From Aralia elata (taxonomy: Eukaryota; Streptophyta; Magnoliopsida; Apiales; Araliaceae): 64,000 nucleotides of DNA. Below, piece by piece: positions 1-9,891 of the stretch (position 1 is its first letter; each line of letters opens with the position of its first letter). Position numbers and translations under genes: made by a program. The notes beneath the pieces are model-generated. The model ran no database searches. It was not told the origin of the DNA and was given only the letters and a program-made list of their open reading frames with translations. Where the stretch lies: positions 62,001-126,000 of the forward strand of contig JAVJAP010000141.1 of NCBI GenBank assembly GCA_034770075.1, given 5' to 3'.

Positions 1-1
1 G

Positions 2-871
2 GTGTCTATTGTATCTGACAGAGATCCACGCTTCACGTCAAATTTTTGGAGAAGTCTACAGGAGAGACTAGGAACACAGTTGAGAATGAGTACGGCGTAT
101 CACCCTCAGACTGATGGTCAGAGTGAGCGGACAATTCAGACTCTAGAGGATATGCTTCGAGCAGTCGTGATGGATTTAGGTGGCAGCTGGGATGATCACT
201 TGCCATTGGTAGAGTTCGCTTACAACAATAGTTATCACGCTAGCATCGGTATGCCACCGTATGAAGCATTGTATGGAAGGAAGTGTCGAACACCGTTGTG
301 TTGGGATGAAGTTGGTGAACGGAGATTGTTGGGACCAGAATTAGTACAACAAACCGTGGAAATTATTAAAGTAATAAGACAGCGGTTAGTAGCAGCCCAG
401 GATCGCCAGAAGAAGTATGCTGACTTACATCGTCAGAAACGGGACTTTGAAGTCGGAAGCTTTGTGTTTCTGAAGGTATCTCCCTGGAAAGGGAAGATCC
501 GTTTTGGGAAGAAGGGCAAGTTGAGCCCTAGGTTCATAGGACCTTTTGAAATATTAAGGAGAATAGGCGAAGTGGCGTACGAGGTAGCATTACCCCCTGA
601 GCTTGAGCACATTCACAACGTGTTTCATGTATCAGTATTACGCCCATATAAGCCAGACTATAAGCATGTTATCTCCTATGAACCAATTCAAGTCGAAAGG
701 GACTTATCATACGAGGAGATTCCTGTCCAAATACTTGATAGGAAGGAACTGAGGCTGAGGAATAAAACCATTCATTATGTTAAAGTTCTCTGGAGAAACC
801 ACGCGGTGGAAGAAGCTACGTGGGAACTCGAAGAGAAGATGAGAGCAAATTACCCCCAGTTATTTGAGTAA
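2..871 (+). CDS. Integrase C-terminal half with chromodomain (partial pol)
   Basis: Open frame of 289 codons that begins inside the integrase core, so there is no true start. It shows the second catalytic Asp (IVSDRDPRFTS), the conserved HPQTDGQSER stretch carrying the catalytic Glu, the GPFEILRRIGEVAYEVALP segment of the integrase C-terminal domain, the HNVFHVSVLR linker, and a C-terminal chromodomain (from about VQILDRKE to WRNHAVEEATWELEEKM). Such chromodomains are known to direct chromovirus integration to heterochromatin. It is intact as far as visible and ends 47 bases before the 3' LTR. The homologous region of element E is broken by a frameshift and a short deletion, so this copy is the better preserved of the two. 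Confidence 0.93.
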   Translation: MSIVSDRDPRFTSNFWRSLQERLGTQLRMSTAYHPQTDGQSERTIQTLEDMLRAVVMDLGGSWDDHLPLVEFAYNNSYHASIGMPPYEALYGRKCRTPLCWDEVGERRLLGPELVQQTVEIIKVIRQRLVAAQDRQKKYADLHRQKRDFEVGSFVFLKVSPWKGKIRFGKKGKLSPRFIGPFEILRRIGEVAYEVALPPELEHIHNVFHVSVLRPYKPDYKHVISYEPIQVERDLSYEEIPVQILDRKELRLRNKTIHYVKVLWRNHAVEEATWELEEKMRANYPQLFE

Positions 872-905
872 TCTTAGATTGAAATTCCGAGGACGGAATT
901 TTTAT

Positions 906-918
906 AAGGGGGAGAGGA
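906..918 (+). other. Polypurine tract of element 1
   Basis: Purine run AAGGGGGAGAGGA abuts the LTR start TGTAATGTCC and would prime plus-strand DNA synthesis. The same sequence is found in inverse orientation at 38075-38087 in element E. Confidence 0.9.
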
Positions 919-1822
919 TGTAATGTCCAGAAATTTCTAAACATTGTATCAAATTTATTTTGATAAATAAAATTCATTTTTACATAATTTTTTGAATTGA
1001 ATTGGATCCATGTAGGTATTATTATTTAATTATATAAGTATATGGTCCAATAATTTTCCTGCATTAAAGGGGCTCATTAATAGATTGAATAAATTAGTGA
1101 GTTAACCCTAAGACTTGATTTGCAAGAAATTTGGAAGAAAATTATAAATGAATTTGTTTCACTATTATCGGATTTAAATAGTTCAAACGGGGAGTTATTG
1201 TCGAAATAAAAAATTTTGATTAATTAATCGAATTAGATATTTAATTTAAATATTAGAACATAAGGGTATTAATTTAATGGGCCACATTTCTTTCATTTAG
1301 GCTGGACCCATTTTTCTTTCCGGTTTGGGCCATTTCCTTTTCTTTTCAGCCGGCCCAATTGGGGGGGGGAGCCCATCCCTTTTTCTCCTACCGGTTCGGA
1401 TCATTTCACTCGGGTTGGGCACGTTATATCAGCAACGCAACTGGGATTAACCAAGCCTAAAGAACCTAAGCCCTCACATCAAACCAACTCAGATGGAACG
1501 AGAGACGGGGAAAAGGGGCCACCAGACGCGCGCCGGCGATAGCAGGACATGACCGGCCGATTGGACTGGGAAGCGAGCCTAGCGACCGGACTATTCAAGG
1601 ATTTGTCATGGGCGACTGAACGGCCAACAAACAGACCAAGGGTTCGAAGCGCGACGATTTGACTGATGGAACCTCACGGTTCGAGGTCCTGCCGACGAAA
1701 TTGTAGCTGGGCTTGATGGGGTTTGATGTGAATAATCAGCCGAACCTCCTATTTCCCTCTACCCGATGGTCAATCGTTCGATCGATTGGGGTATTAACTG
1801 ACGAATTGGGCAAACGCTGCCC

Positions 1823-1829
1823 TATAAAT
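1823..1829 (+). promoter_or_regulatory. Predicted TATA box in LTR of element 1
   Basis: CCTATAAATTGAAGG follows a GC-rich region. The E LTRs have the same arrangement in inverse orientation at 37031-37037. Transcription is expected to start about 30 bases downstream. Confidence 0.6.
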
Positions 1830-2040
1830 TGAAGGCCCCCAACCCACTAGCTTAGCTGCCGAATCCCTTTGTCTGTGAGTTCCAATTAGAGGGAAATTTT
1901 GAGAAATAAGAGGGAAACAGGGGAGGGCCAACTGTCGGGTACGGTTGCCGTTCGGAGGCGTCGACGGTGGGGCGAATGCCCTCTAACCTAGTTACGTATT
2001 GGGGGAGAAGGAGAAAGGCAGTCGTTCGATCACACCCAAG

Positions 2041-4593
2041 GTATAACAGTGAGCGGCCAATGTTGTTTTAAATTTTTTTTTTTTACCTTCCTTCTGTGTT
2101 TGGTTGGGATGTACATAATATTGGATGGTATTGTGAATCTGTAATTTAAGGACCCTAAGAGGTTCTGGCATCATGATTTTGTACAGAATTTAGGCTAAAC
2201 GTTGAATCTTAGTAAGCCCACAAGCTGTTTGTGTTAATGCCTGAATGAACCAGTGTTAGTTTCTTCCTTCTTAGTTAAATGTATGTTCAGCAAACTGTTG
2301 GTTTTGTGTTTGTTTGTTGGTCATGGGTTCGTGTATGTTGGTCATCAATCAACTTGCTAGCACCAAATTAGCGTGTGAGGGCCTTGGCTTGTGGGTGTGT
2401 CCGTGCAAGCGAGCTCACCGGTCGGATGGCTTGTGCTTGTCGACCACTAGCAGCCTTGCTTTGGTCGGTTTAGTTAAACTGATAATTGGACGATTTGAGC
2501 CTATTGTGAGTTGGTTAATCATAGCACTGTGTATTTTTGATATTGTTGGTATAATTTTAGTAACATTAAGAAACCATTAAATCATGTATAAATATTTTTA
2601 ATGAAAGCTAACTAATAATAATGTTATCAAAGGGTGAATGTTATTGTTTGACCATTAGATTATTATTAAGAGTTTAATAATAATAGTTAATGTGTAAAAT
2701 ATTATGTTAAGTAGTTATAATAGTATAATATGCTATGTATTATTAAAAAGAGTCAGTAATAATAATGGGCAATTAAACCGTTAGTAATTAATTGATAATG
2801 ATACTTAAGAAGCAAAATATGAATATTACAATAGTATGTAGTAATTAAATTAATTTATTACCGGGTGATTTAATTACCTAATGACCTTTAAAATATTTTT
2901 GGGATGAATAACAATTTTGTTTTAATAAAGTTTACTTAATTATTTATTATTTATTATTAGAATAATAACTACAGGTAATGACTAATTAATTATTATTTAA
3001 TTAATAAATAATAATTAAAGGTAAGATAAAAATAAGAATAATGTCTAATTAACTATTTATCATCTAACTAGTAAATAAAGGTAATGACTAGTAGTAAATA
3101 AAGACAATAAATACTTAATTATTGTTTAATTTATAATAGTTAAGTATGAATAAGGTTAGTAAATAATTATTTATTATTTAGCACTAAATAATAAATAAAG
3201 ATAATAAATATTTAATTATTATTTAATTAATATTAAATAATAATTAAGTATGAATAAGTTAACAAAGTAATTATTTATCAATAAATAATAAATAAAGATA
3301 ATAAATATATAATTATTATTAAATAATAAAGTATGAATGAAGTTAATAAAGTAATTATTTATTATTTATCACTAAATAATAAATAAAGATAATAAATATT
3401 TGATTCAATTAATAATAATTAGGTTAATACATTAAATATTTAATTAATGTTGAATAAGGAATAAGATTAATAATTACTCAATTACCCCTAAGGTAAATAG
3501 TAATTAAGCGCAATAAAATTAAATAAGTGATCAATTGTTTTTCTGTTGTCTTTAAACCAAAATAAATTTATTATTTAATTTATAAATAATAAATAAGGAT
3601 TATTAACCCTTAGTTAGAGACTAATAAGGGAAATAATTGAGTACTCAAATGATAAGTAACCATGAGTAACTATTATTTATTTTAAATAATAGTTAGAGGC
3701 CATTAAATTAATTTCTGTTTAGCTAATGATTAGATAGTAATTAAATGTAATTGGTAAATTGTTTATCTGCCAAATAAATGGTATAGTAAGGTGCGCCAAT
3801 ATACAACTATACCATATTAATTGATAAATCGACTTTATCCAATGATATGTCACTCAAGATCAATTAATTAAAGCTAAATTTTATCTGTAGCTGAGCAAAC
3901 AGGCAAGTTCTATCTTACTCAACTTTTACATTGAGCAAGTTTCTAAACCTTATGCATTATTTTTAATTCGTGCAAAAAGGTATATATTATTGCAAGTTAT
4001 TCTTTAAGCTGGAATCTTATCTCCAAGCCTGCCTTAAGTGATCTAATTATTTTTAAAATTATTCCACGTCTATGTATTCATTGACATTCGCACTCGTGCA
4101 TTTGAATTCGTATATCTATTTAAAGTTCCGAAATTTATGAACTACTCATGATTAAGTCTGAACCCTTGTCTCGGTCAGGCACGTATGTGAGAATTTATAA
4201 AAGCTATCCGAACCAATCAATGGTGAGGATTCTTAGACTGAATGAACACCCCTTTTATTATAGGGGAGTACCCCAGGTACCGTATATAAGGTACAACTAG
4301 CGGAATTAAATGTTATGCATACACATAGCGTACGCGAGGCTGATCCCCTCAAGTACTTATTCTGTAGCCAGTAACCAGAGGGTCAACTAGCTATTGACTC
4401 CTTTGGAAGTTATTATTCAAAGTCTATTTGACTATCAATTGTTCTAAAAGCATTTATTGTTATTGCTTCTGATAATTCTATTGTTGAAATCTCTTTCTAT
4501 ATCCTTTTCATCATGATATATCCTTATTGTTGTACTTTAAACTTGCTGAGCAAACTCGTTGCTCATCCTTGCTATATCATGACTTCATTGCAG
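2041..4593 (+). other. Candidate intron inside the LTR of element 1
   Basis: The donor ACCCAAG|GTATAAC lies about 190 bases after the predicted start site. The acceptor CTTCATTGCAG| ends at 4593, behind the stem-loop TTGCTGAGC...GCTCATCCTTGC. The same donor and acceptor recur at matching places in the E, D and K2 LTRs, whose surrounding sequence is otherwise strongly diverged. The downstream segment is purine-rich and reads AKPETSGKNKGKEKMK then stop, resembling the same place in E and D. The splice is inferred from motifs only. Confidence 0.45.
2600..3650. repeat. AT-rich degenerate tandem repeats in LTR
   Basis: Nearly GC-free tract built of AATAATAAATAAAG/ATAATAAATATTTAATTATT-like words. 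A longer unit of roughly 95-100 bp is visible about four times, each with AATAAATAAAGATAATAAAT (near 3085, 3188, 3287 and 3375). It lies inside the candidate LTR intron. Confidence 0.7.
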
Positions 4594-4904
4594 CTAAACC
4601 CGAGACGTCAGGGAAGAACAAAGGGAAAGAAAAGATGAAGTGATAGACTTCATGTAGCAGATTGTAACTTTATGTGTAGTTAATCTCTGCTAATGTAATT
4701 TAAACCCTGTTTGTTATTTAGGGTATGGAATTGTGTATGTGTTTAAGGTTATTGTATTTTGGGACTAGTAACACCTTTGTAATGAACAACGTATGTTATT
4801 ATATTCTGCATTTTAGTTACCATATGTTGTTAGAGGTGAATGTTTGTATTGGAACGTGATGACCGGATCCGGGTATTTGGAGACCCGAATTTGGGGGCGT
4901 CACA

Positions 4905-5389
4905 GTTGTGCATTTGGGAATTGAAATGCATATAATTAAATAAAATAAGACTTGACAGTAAATCCATGTCTTATATTTAATTGGGACATTGTATGGTAGA
5001 AGGATTGAATTGTACGGTAACTATCTACTCAAAGGTTGTTTTGTGATTAATGTTGAAATCTATATTATCTGGAAAGTCGTTGATCGCTAAGGGGGCTTAC
5101 CCTTATTGTAAAATAAATGTTATTTATTTAAATGAATTAAATAGTTTAATTTGTTTATTTAAATAAGATTAGAATTGTTCTAATTGATTTATTCACAACC
5201 GGTTTAATATGAAGAACCTAAAGGGTCACACCGCAAAAAGGAAAATATTTATTTAAGAAGTAAATGGCATAATTGTAATAATAAGTTAAGTGTATTTAAT
5301 TTAGTCTATGGAGATAGAATAAATTAAATAGCTTAATATTTATTATTTAATATTTTGAAAATCTTAAATATAAATTAATAAGAGGAGTC

Positions 5390-5420
<31 letters not shown>

Positions 5421-6053
5421 TACTATTATTTAATTCCTAATAGGGATTGGGAATTAATTAATAGAACTATTATTTATTTCCTAATAGGGATTGGGAATTA
5501 ATTAATAGAAGTACTCTCTCACGAATTCCTAATTGGATTAGGAGCATAATTAATTAAAAGAGTTTAATTAGAATATAAACCCTAAATCCTAAATAATTTA
5601 GGGAAGGGTTATTCCTACATTTATAAATAAGAAGAGTCTTATCATAGATTAGGGTTACACACTTTTGCATAAGATTTGTGGAGAGTACTTGCAATTTCTA
5701 TAGAGATAGAAACTAGGGTTTTTGCCAAACCCCCAACTTCTTGAATACTTGTTCTTCCTTGGTGGATCAACTCTAGAGGCCAAACACTTGGGTGGCTAAC
5801 GTTGATCAAAGGAAGGAATCACACCGTTGAATTCGAGGAGAACACGAAGGACTAGGAGTTGAACTTGTACCCGAGGAAGCTTTGTTCTATGAGGGTATAA
5901 TTCTTATTTTCTTTCTCTTTTGTTTATATCGTTAATTGAGCACATTGATCGATCATGGTGATGGTTTGTATAAAATTTTAAAATCCGTTTTATTGCGCTT
6001 CCGCACTATTTATGTAATTTGATTGCATGTTCGCGCTATATACAAACCTAACA
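4905..6053 (+). repeat. Partial 5' LTR of copia A
   Basis: Matches 12338-13474 of the 3' LTR with few differences and ends CTAACA immediately before the PBS. The missing beginning corresponds to 11607-12337 and should lie left of element 1, outside the window. It includes a TATA box (TATAAATA, 5622-5629), a (TTA)n stretch near 5391-5430, and a donor-like GAGG|GTATAA at 5894/5895. Confidence 0.92.
5622..5629 (+). promoter_or_regulatory. Predicted TATA box, copia A 5' LTR
   Basis: TATAAATA in the context CATTTATAAATAAG. It is also present in the 3' LTR near 13042 (CATCTATAAATAAG). Its position agrees with a U3/R border. Confidence 0.6.
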
Positions 6054-6054
6054 G

Positions 6055-6066
6055 TGGTATCAGAGC
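6055..6066 (+). other. Primer-binding site of copia A
   Basis: TGGTATCAGAGC one base after the 5' LTR is complementary to the 3' end of plant initiator-methionine tRNA. Confidence 0.92.
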
Positions 6067-6170
6067 CTAATCTTGTGCTAATTATCGATTTTGATAATTC
6101 CATGTATGCTTGATATGCGATTGGATCGAAATTTTTGGGCAGAATAAAAAATTTTTGAATCAGCGACACG

Positions 6171-6291
6171 GCACAGCTGCGCCGCCTCCAGTTCATTCTG
6201 GAGCGCAGCTGCGCCGAAACTTAGAATCGTTTTTTTCTGGGGAGCAGCGCAGCTGCGCCGTTGTCCAGTTCATTCTGGGCGCAGCTGCGCC
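6171..6291. repeat. GC-rich palindrome array, four copies, in A leader
   Basis: Four copies of the near-palindrome GCGCAGCTGCGCC (first copy GCACAGCTGCGCC) at 6171, 6203, 6247 and 6279, spaced 32, 44 and 32 bases. A CCAGTTCATTCTGG spacer lies between copies 1-2 and 3-4, so the array is a 76-bp tandem duplication. It is a GC island in an AT-rich leader and gives rise to the small spurious ORFs on both strands here. Confidence 0.88.
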
Positions 6292-7179
6292 GGCTAGTAG
6301 AATCTGAAATTTTTTTTTCCTTCAATTGAAATAAATAGTTTATTTAATTGATATAAGTTTAAAATAAAGATGTTTATTTTATCTGAAATAGGATTTCAGA
6401 TTGCTAAAATTAAAGGAGTTTAATTTGGATTTGGTTTTTGATTAAAATAAAAGAGTTTATTTTGTTTCAAAAACTAAATATTAGCAAAACTTTTGCCCAT
6501 TAATTGATATCAATGCATAAATGGAATAGATTTATTATTCATGAGATGAATGTTATTTATTGATACATATAGAGATATGTATGATAATAAATAGGGATTG
6601 ATTATGGACTATTGACCAATGTGTGATTGGATTTATTTTAGTGGATGCTTGAATGTATGGGTTTTTATAAATGGGGTCTACGTACCTCGTCTTCTCTAAT
6701 TTTTCTTAATGTAAATTCTATCTCCCTCCTATGTACTTCCCCTTGACTGCTGATCAAGGTTTCTATTTATAGTAAATAGTTTATGTAATAGGAATAGTTA
6801 GAATTAATTTTGAAGAATTGGAGACAAAGGAGCAATGAGTGCTTGAAGACCCGTTTGTATTTGACCTTTTGGTTCACTTGGTGGCTCTAGTGAACCAAAC
6901 TAGAATAAAAGTCCATAATCAATCCGGGTAGAATATAGTATTCTATATGTGCATGCTTACTATATATATATTATATATTATCCAACATGCTTCACATGTA
7001 AAATAATATGACGCGTATTTTATATATATATGTGTGTGCGCGCTAAACAAGATGAGACTAATAATAACAAACCCCTCAAAGTAATTATATTAAGTCTTAA
7101 ACGTTCAAAGATATTTGGAATATCGAACGTCGCCTTTTAGCATAGTAAAGCGATAGAGTATTAAATATTTAATATGAGT

Positions 7180-7468
7180 TTGTTGGGTCACACAAGGCAA
7201 GTATTAAATATTTAAGATGTTGCTTTATCACATTTGATACTTATACATAGACTGAACGATGCTGTTTTGTTGTGTCACACAAGGACAATGTTTTTCTTTC
7301 GAATATATAGAAGTGCTAGGTTGGACTTAACTTGGATAATTTTGATTCGGATGTGTCACACTTGATCAAAATAATCTAAGAGGCAAAATACAAGGAGTTA
7401 CATAGTGATGTAATTGACAATAGTTGTCTACCTATTTATTTATATATAGTTTGTTGTGTCACACAAGG
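7180..7468. repeat. Iterated palindrome TTGTGTCACACAA in A leader
   Basis: TTGTTGTGTCACACAAGG or close variants at 7180-7197, 7267-7284 and 7451-7468, with a shorter form at 7351-7364. The core arms TTGTG and CACAA flank TCA. Copies are separated by unrelated sequence of about 70-90 bases. The same pattern is found in element C, and with a different centre in element B. Confidence 0.8.
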
Positions 7469-7665
7469 CTATATACATTTGAAATGAGATCCTTATTCTC
7501 ACTAGCAAATCTTTAATTAGATTTGCCGAACTATATAATGAGGGTAATATAGTTTGATGAAAATAGTGGGAGATACCAATTTAAAATAAAGACCTAATTT
7601 ATTTTGGTAATTAATTAAATGAATGAATGCTAAAATGTTGTCTATTTCACATGCAGAATTTAAAA

Positions 7666-8544
7666 ATGTCAAACTCACTATCACTGCATAGCATACTTGA
7701 TGCTAACAAACTGACCGAACCGAATTACACGCACTGGTTAAGGAATCTGAGAATTGTTCTCACTGCTGAAAAGATTTCTTATGTCCTAAATTCGCCAGTC
7801 CCTGCAAATGTTGCAGAAACAGCCTCTGAGGAAGAGATTGTTACTTTCAGAAAGTGGCAAGATGATGCAATCTTGGCTCAATGCATCATGCTCGCATCCA
7901 TGAGTAACGAGCTTCAGCGTCAACATGAAACTATGGACGCTCCTACTATATTGCTGCACCTCAAAGAGTTGTATGGTGAGCAAAGTAGGACTGCTAGATA
8001 TCAGATATCTAAGGAGCTCTTTCGATCTCGTATGACCGAGGGCACTGCTGTTGAGACTCATGTCCTTCAGATGATCAATCTGATTGAACAACTTGGATAG
8101 TTAGGGTTCGTGATGGATGAGGAGTTAAGTCAAGATTTGATCTTGCAGTTACTCCCGGACACCTTCTTACAATTTGTTGTGAATTTTCACATGAATAAGT
8201 TGGACGTCAGCTTGCCTGAGTTACTTAACATGCTGAAAACTGCTGAAGGTCACTTCTCATCTAACAAGAACCAAGTCTTACTAGTGGATGATTTTTCCAA
8301 GAAAAGGAAGAGGCCCAAGGTATCTTCTGAAAAGAAGAAAAACAAGAAGGCTAAGGGCAAGGCGAAGAGGAAGGATAAAAAGAAACCTGATCCAGATAGC
8401 AAAGGAATTTGCTACCATTGTAATAAGCCGGGACACTGGAAGAGGAACTGCAAGGAGTACCTTGCGGACCAAAAGAGGCTTGAAGAAGCTTCGACTTCTG
8501 ATCTAGGTTTGCTTATGATTGAAATTAATTTTTCTGAAAGTTAA
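7666..8544 (+). pseudogene. gag: Copia A gag, interrupted
   Basis: Capsid/nucleocapsid region. The start at 7666 (MSNSLSLHSILDANKL) is chosen over the in-frame ATG at 7627 because homologous gags in B and C begin at the equivalent Met, preceded by the acceptor-like AG. The frame has the N-terminal LTEPNYTHWLRNLRIVL segment typical of copia gag, then a TAG at 8098-8100 in LIEQLG*LGF where C has a Gln codon. It continues in the same frame to a lysine-rich stretch and a CCHC knuckle (CYHCNKPGHWKRNC, 8411-8452), and ends at TAA 8542-8544, again at a position where C has Gln. Both stops fit C-to-T changes. Without them it would run directly into protease. Confidence 0.9.
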
Positions 8545-9891
8545 AATTCTACTTGGGTATTGGATACCGGCTGTAGTTCTCACATATGTAATAATATGCA
8601 GGGACTAAGCAGAAGTAGGAAGCTAAACAAGGATGAAGTCGTCCTACGAGTGGGAAATGGAGCAAATGTTGCTGCATTAGTTGTAGGGACTTATCGTTTA
8701 GCACTGCCTTCGGGCAAGTTCATTAGTTTAAATAATTATTATTATGTTCCGACACTCATTAGAAACATTATTTCAATTTCTGTATTGGATATGGATGGTT
8801 TTGATATTATAATAAAGAACAACAGTTGTTCTATTTATAATAAAAATGTTTTATATGGTGTTGGGAACTTACTGAATGGACTATACATACTTGACTTGCA
8901 TGAAAATATACTTCAAATTGAACAAACTAAGAAAAGAAAAAGAGATGATGTTAATTATACCTTTATGTGGCACTGTAGACTTGGTCATATCAATGAAACA
9001 AGATTATCCAAGTTGCATAAAGATGGGCTTTTAGAGCTATCTGATTACGAATCATATCCAACTTGTGAATCTTGTCTCATGGGTAAAATGAATAAATCTC
9101 CTTTTACTGGAAAAGGAGAAAGAGTTACAGAGTTGTTAGCATTGGTATACACAGACGTATGTGGACCTATGACAACGAATGCACGAGGAGGGTATTCTTA
9201 TTTTATTACTTTCACTGATGATCATTCTAGATTTGGATATGTGTATTTAATGAAATACAAATCCGAATCGTTTGAAAAGTTCAAAGAATTCAGAAGTGAA
9301 GTAAAGAAGCAAACTGGTAAGAGTATTAAGATTCTTCGATCAGATCGAGGAGGGGAATACTTAACCAATGAGTTTCTCAATTGTCTCAAAGAAAATGGTA
9401 TAATCTCACAATGGACTCCACCAGGGACGCCACAGTTGAATGGTGTATCTGAAAGGAGAAATCGAACATTGTTGGACATGGTTCGATCCATGATGAGTTT
9501 TACCGACCTTCCAATATCCTTCTGGGGTTATGCCCTAGAAACGACTGCATACCTGCTTAACAAGGTACCTACCAAATCCGTCCCAAAGACTCTATATGAG
9601 ATATGGACAGGGAGGAAACCAAATCTTAAGTATGTTAAGACTTGGGGTTGTCCAGCTTATGTCAAAAGGTTTGAGCAAGATAAACTAAAGACTAGATCCG
9701 ACAAGTGTAGATTTGTGGGTTACCCTAAAGAAACTGTAGGGTATTATTTCTATCATCCTACTGATCAAAAGGTGTTTGTAGCGAAACACGCTGCCTTCTT
9801 GGAAAAGGAGTTTATCCTTGAAGGGGTCAGTGGGTGTAAGATATATCTTGAAGAAGTTCAAGAACCACAAAATACTACGGATCAAAGTTAG
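8545..9891 (+). pseudogene. pol: Copia A protease and integrase segment of pol
   Basis: Same frame as gag. The protease active site is WVLDTGCSSHIC (Asp codon 8563). The pre-integrase zinc-binding domain is WHCRLGHINETRL...CESCLMGKM. The integrase core has Asp in YTDVCGPM, Asp in RSDRGGEY and Glu in NGVSERRN, all present. The segment closes at TAG 9889-9891 after EPQNTTDQS, and reading then continues in the same frame into the linker before RT. A Gln codon (CAG) is the likely predecessor. Apart from this stop the segment looks intact. Confidence 0.9.

Larger units (their letters stand above)
1..4904 (+). mobile_element. Ty3/gypsy Tekay/Del-type chromovirus, 3' part (element 1)
   Basis: This is the 3' end of an LTR retrotransposon: integrase C-terminal half with chromodomain, polypurine tract and a 3986-bp 3' LTR (TGTAATGTCC...GGGCGTCACA). 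The 5' part lies outside the window. It belongs to the same family as element E at 34027-47766, since the protein and the LTR ends match closely. Directly after its last base the sequence continues as the interior of a copia LTR (compare 12338 onward), so the element inserted into the 5' LTR of copia A. The target duplication cannot be confirmed because the left flank is outside the window. Confidence 0.93.
919..4904 (+). repeat. 3' LTR of element 1 (Tekay family)
   Basis: A 3986-bp LTR with TG...CA ends. It starts TGTAATGTCC and ends GGGGGCGTCACA, as do the inverted 4048-bp LTRs of element E. From 5' to 3' it holds an AT-rich start, a GC-rich promoter-proximal stretch (about 1490-1760), a TATA box at 1823, a splice-donor-like AAG|GTATAA at 2040/2041, a very AT-rich tract of degenerate tandem repeats (about 2600-3650), and a conserved stem-loop plus TTGCAG at 4541-4593. 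The small ORFs within it at 1992-2174 and 2314-2580 show no coding similarity and are probably chance. Confidence 0.92.
5895..7656 (+). other. Candidate leader intron of copia A
   Basis: The donor GAGG|GTATAATTCTT lies in the LTR downstream of the TATA box. The acceptor TCTATTTCACATGCAG| ends nine bases before the gag ATG at 7666. Elements B and C have a donor and acceptor at the same places (AAAG|GTATTA with TTCATTTACAG|, and AAGG|GTATAA with TTCATTTATAG|). Splicing would remove the LTR tail, the PBS and all leader repeat arrays. Inferred from motif conservation only. Confidence 0.42.

Noticed and set aside
1992..2580. ORFs of 60 and 88 codons inside the element 1 LTR
   Set aside because: They lie across the candidate splice donor and AT-rich tract, have no counterpart in the E LTRs and show no domain.
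6110..6307. Overlapping ORFs on both strands over the GC array, as also at 19573-19865
   Set aside because: Open only because the palindromic GC words lack stops in several frames; peptides are simple repeats of the array.
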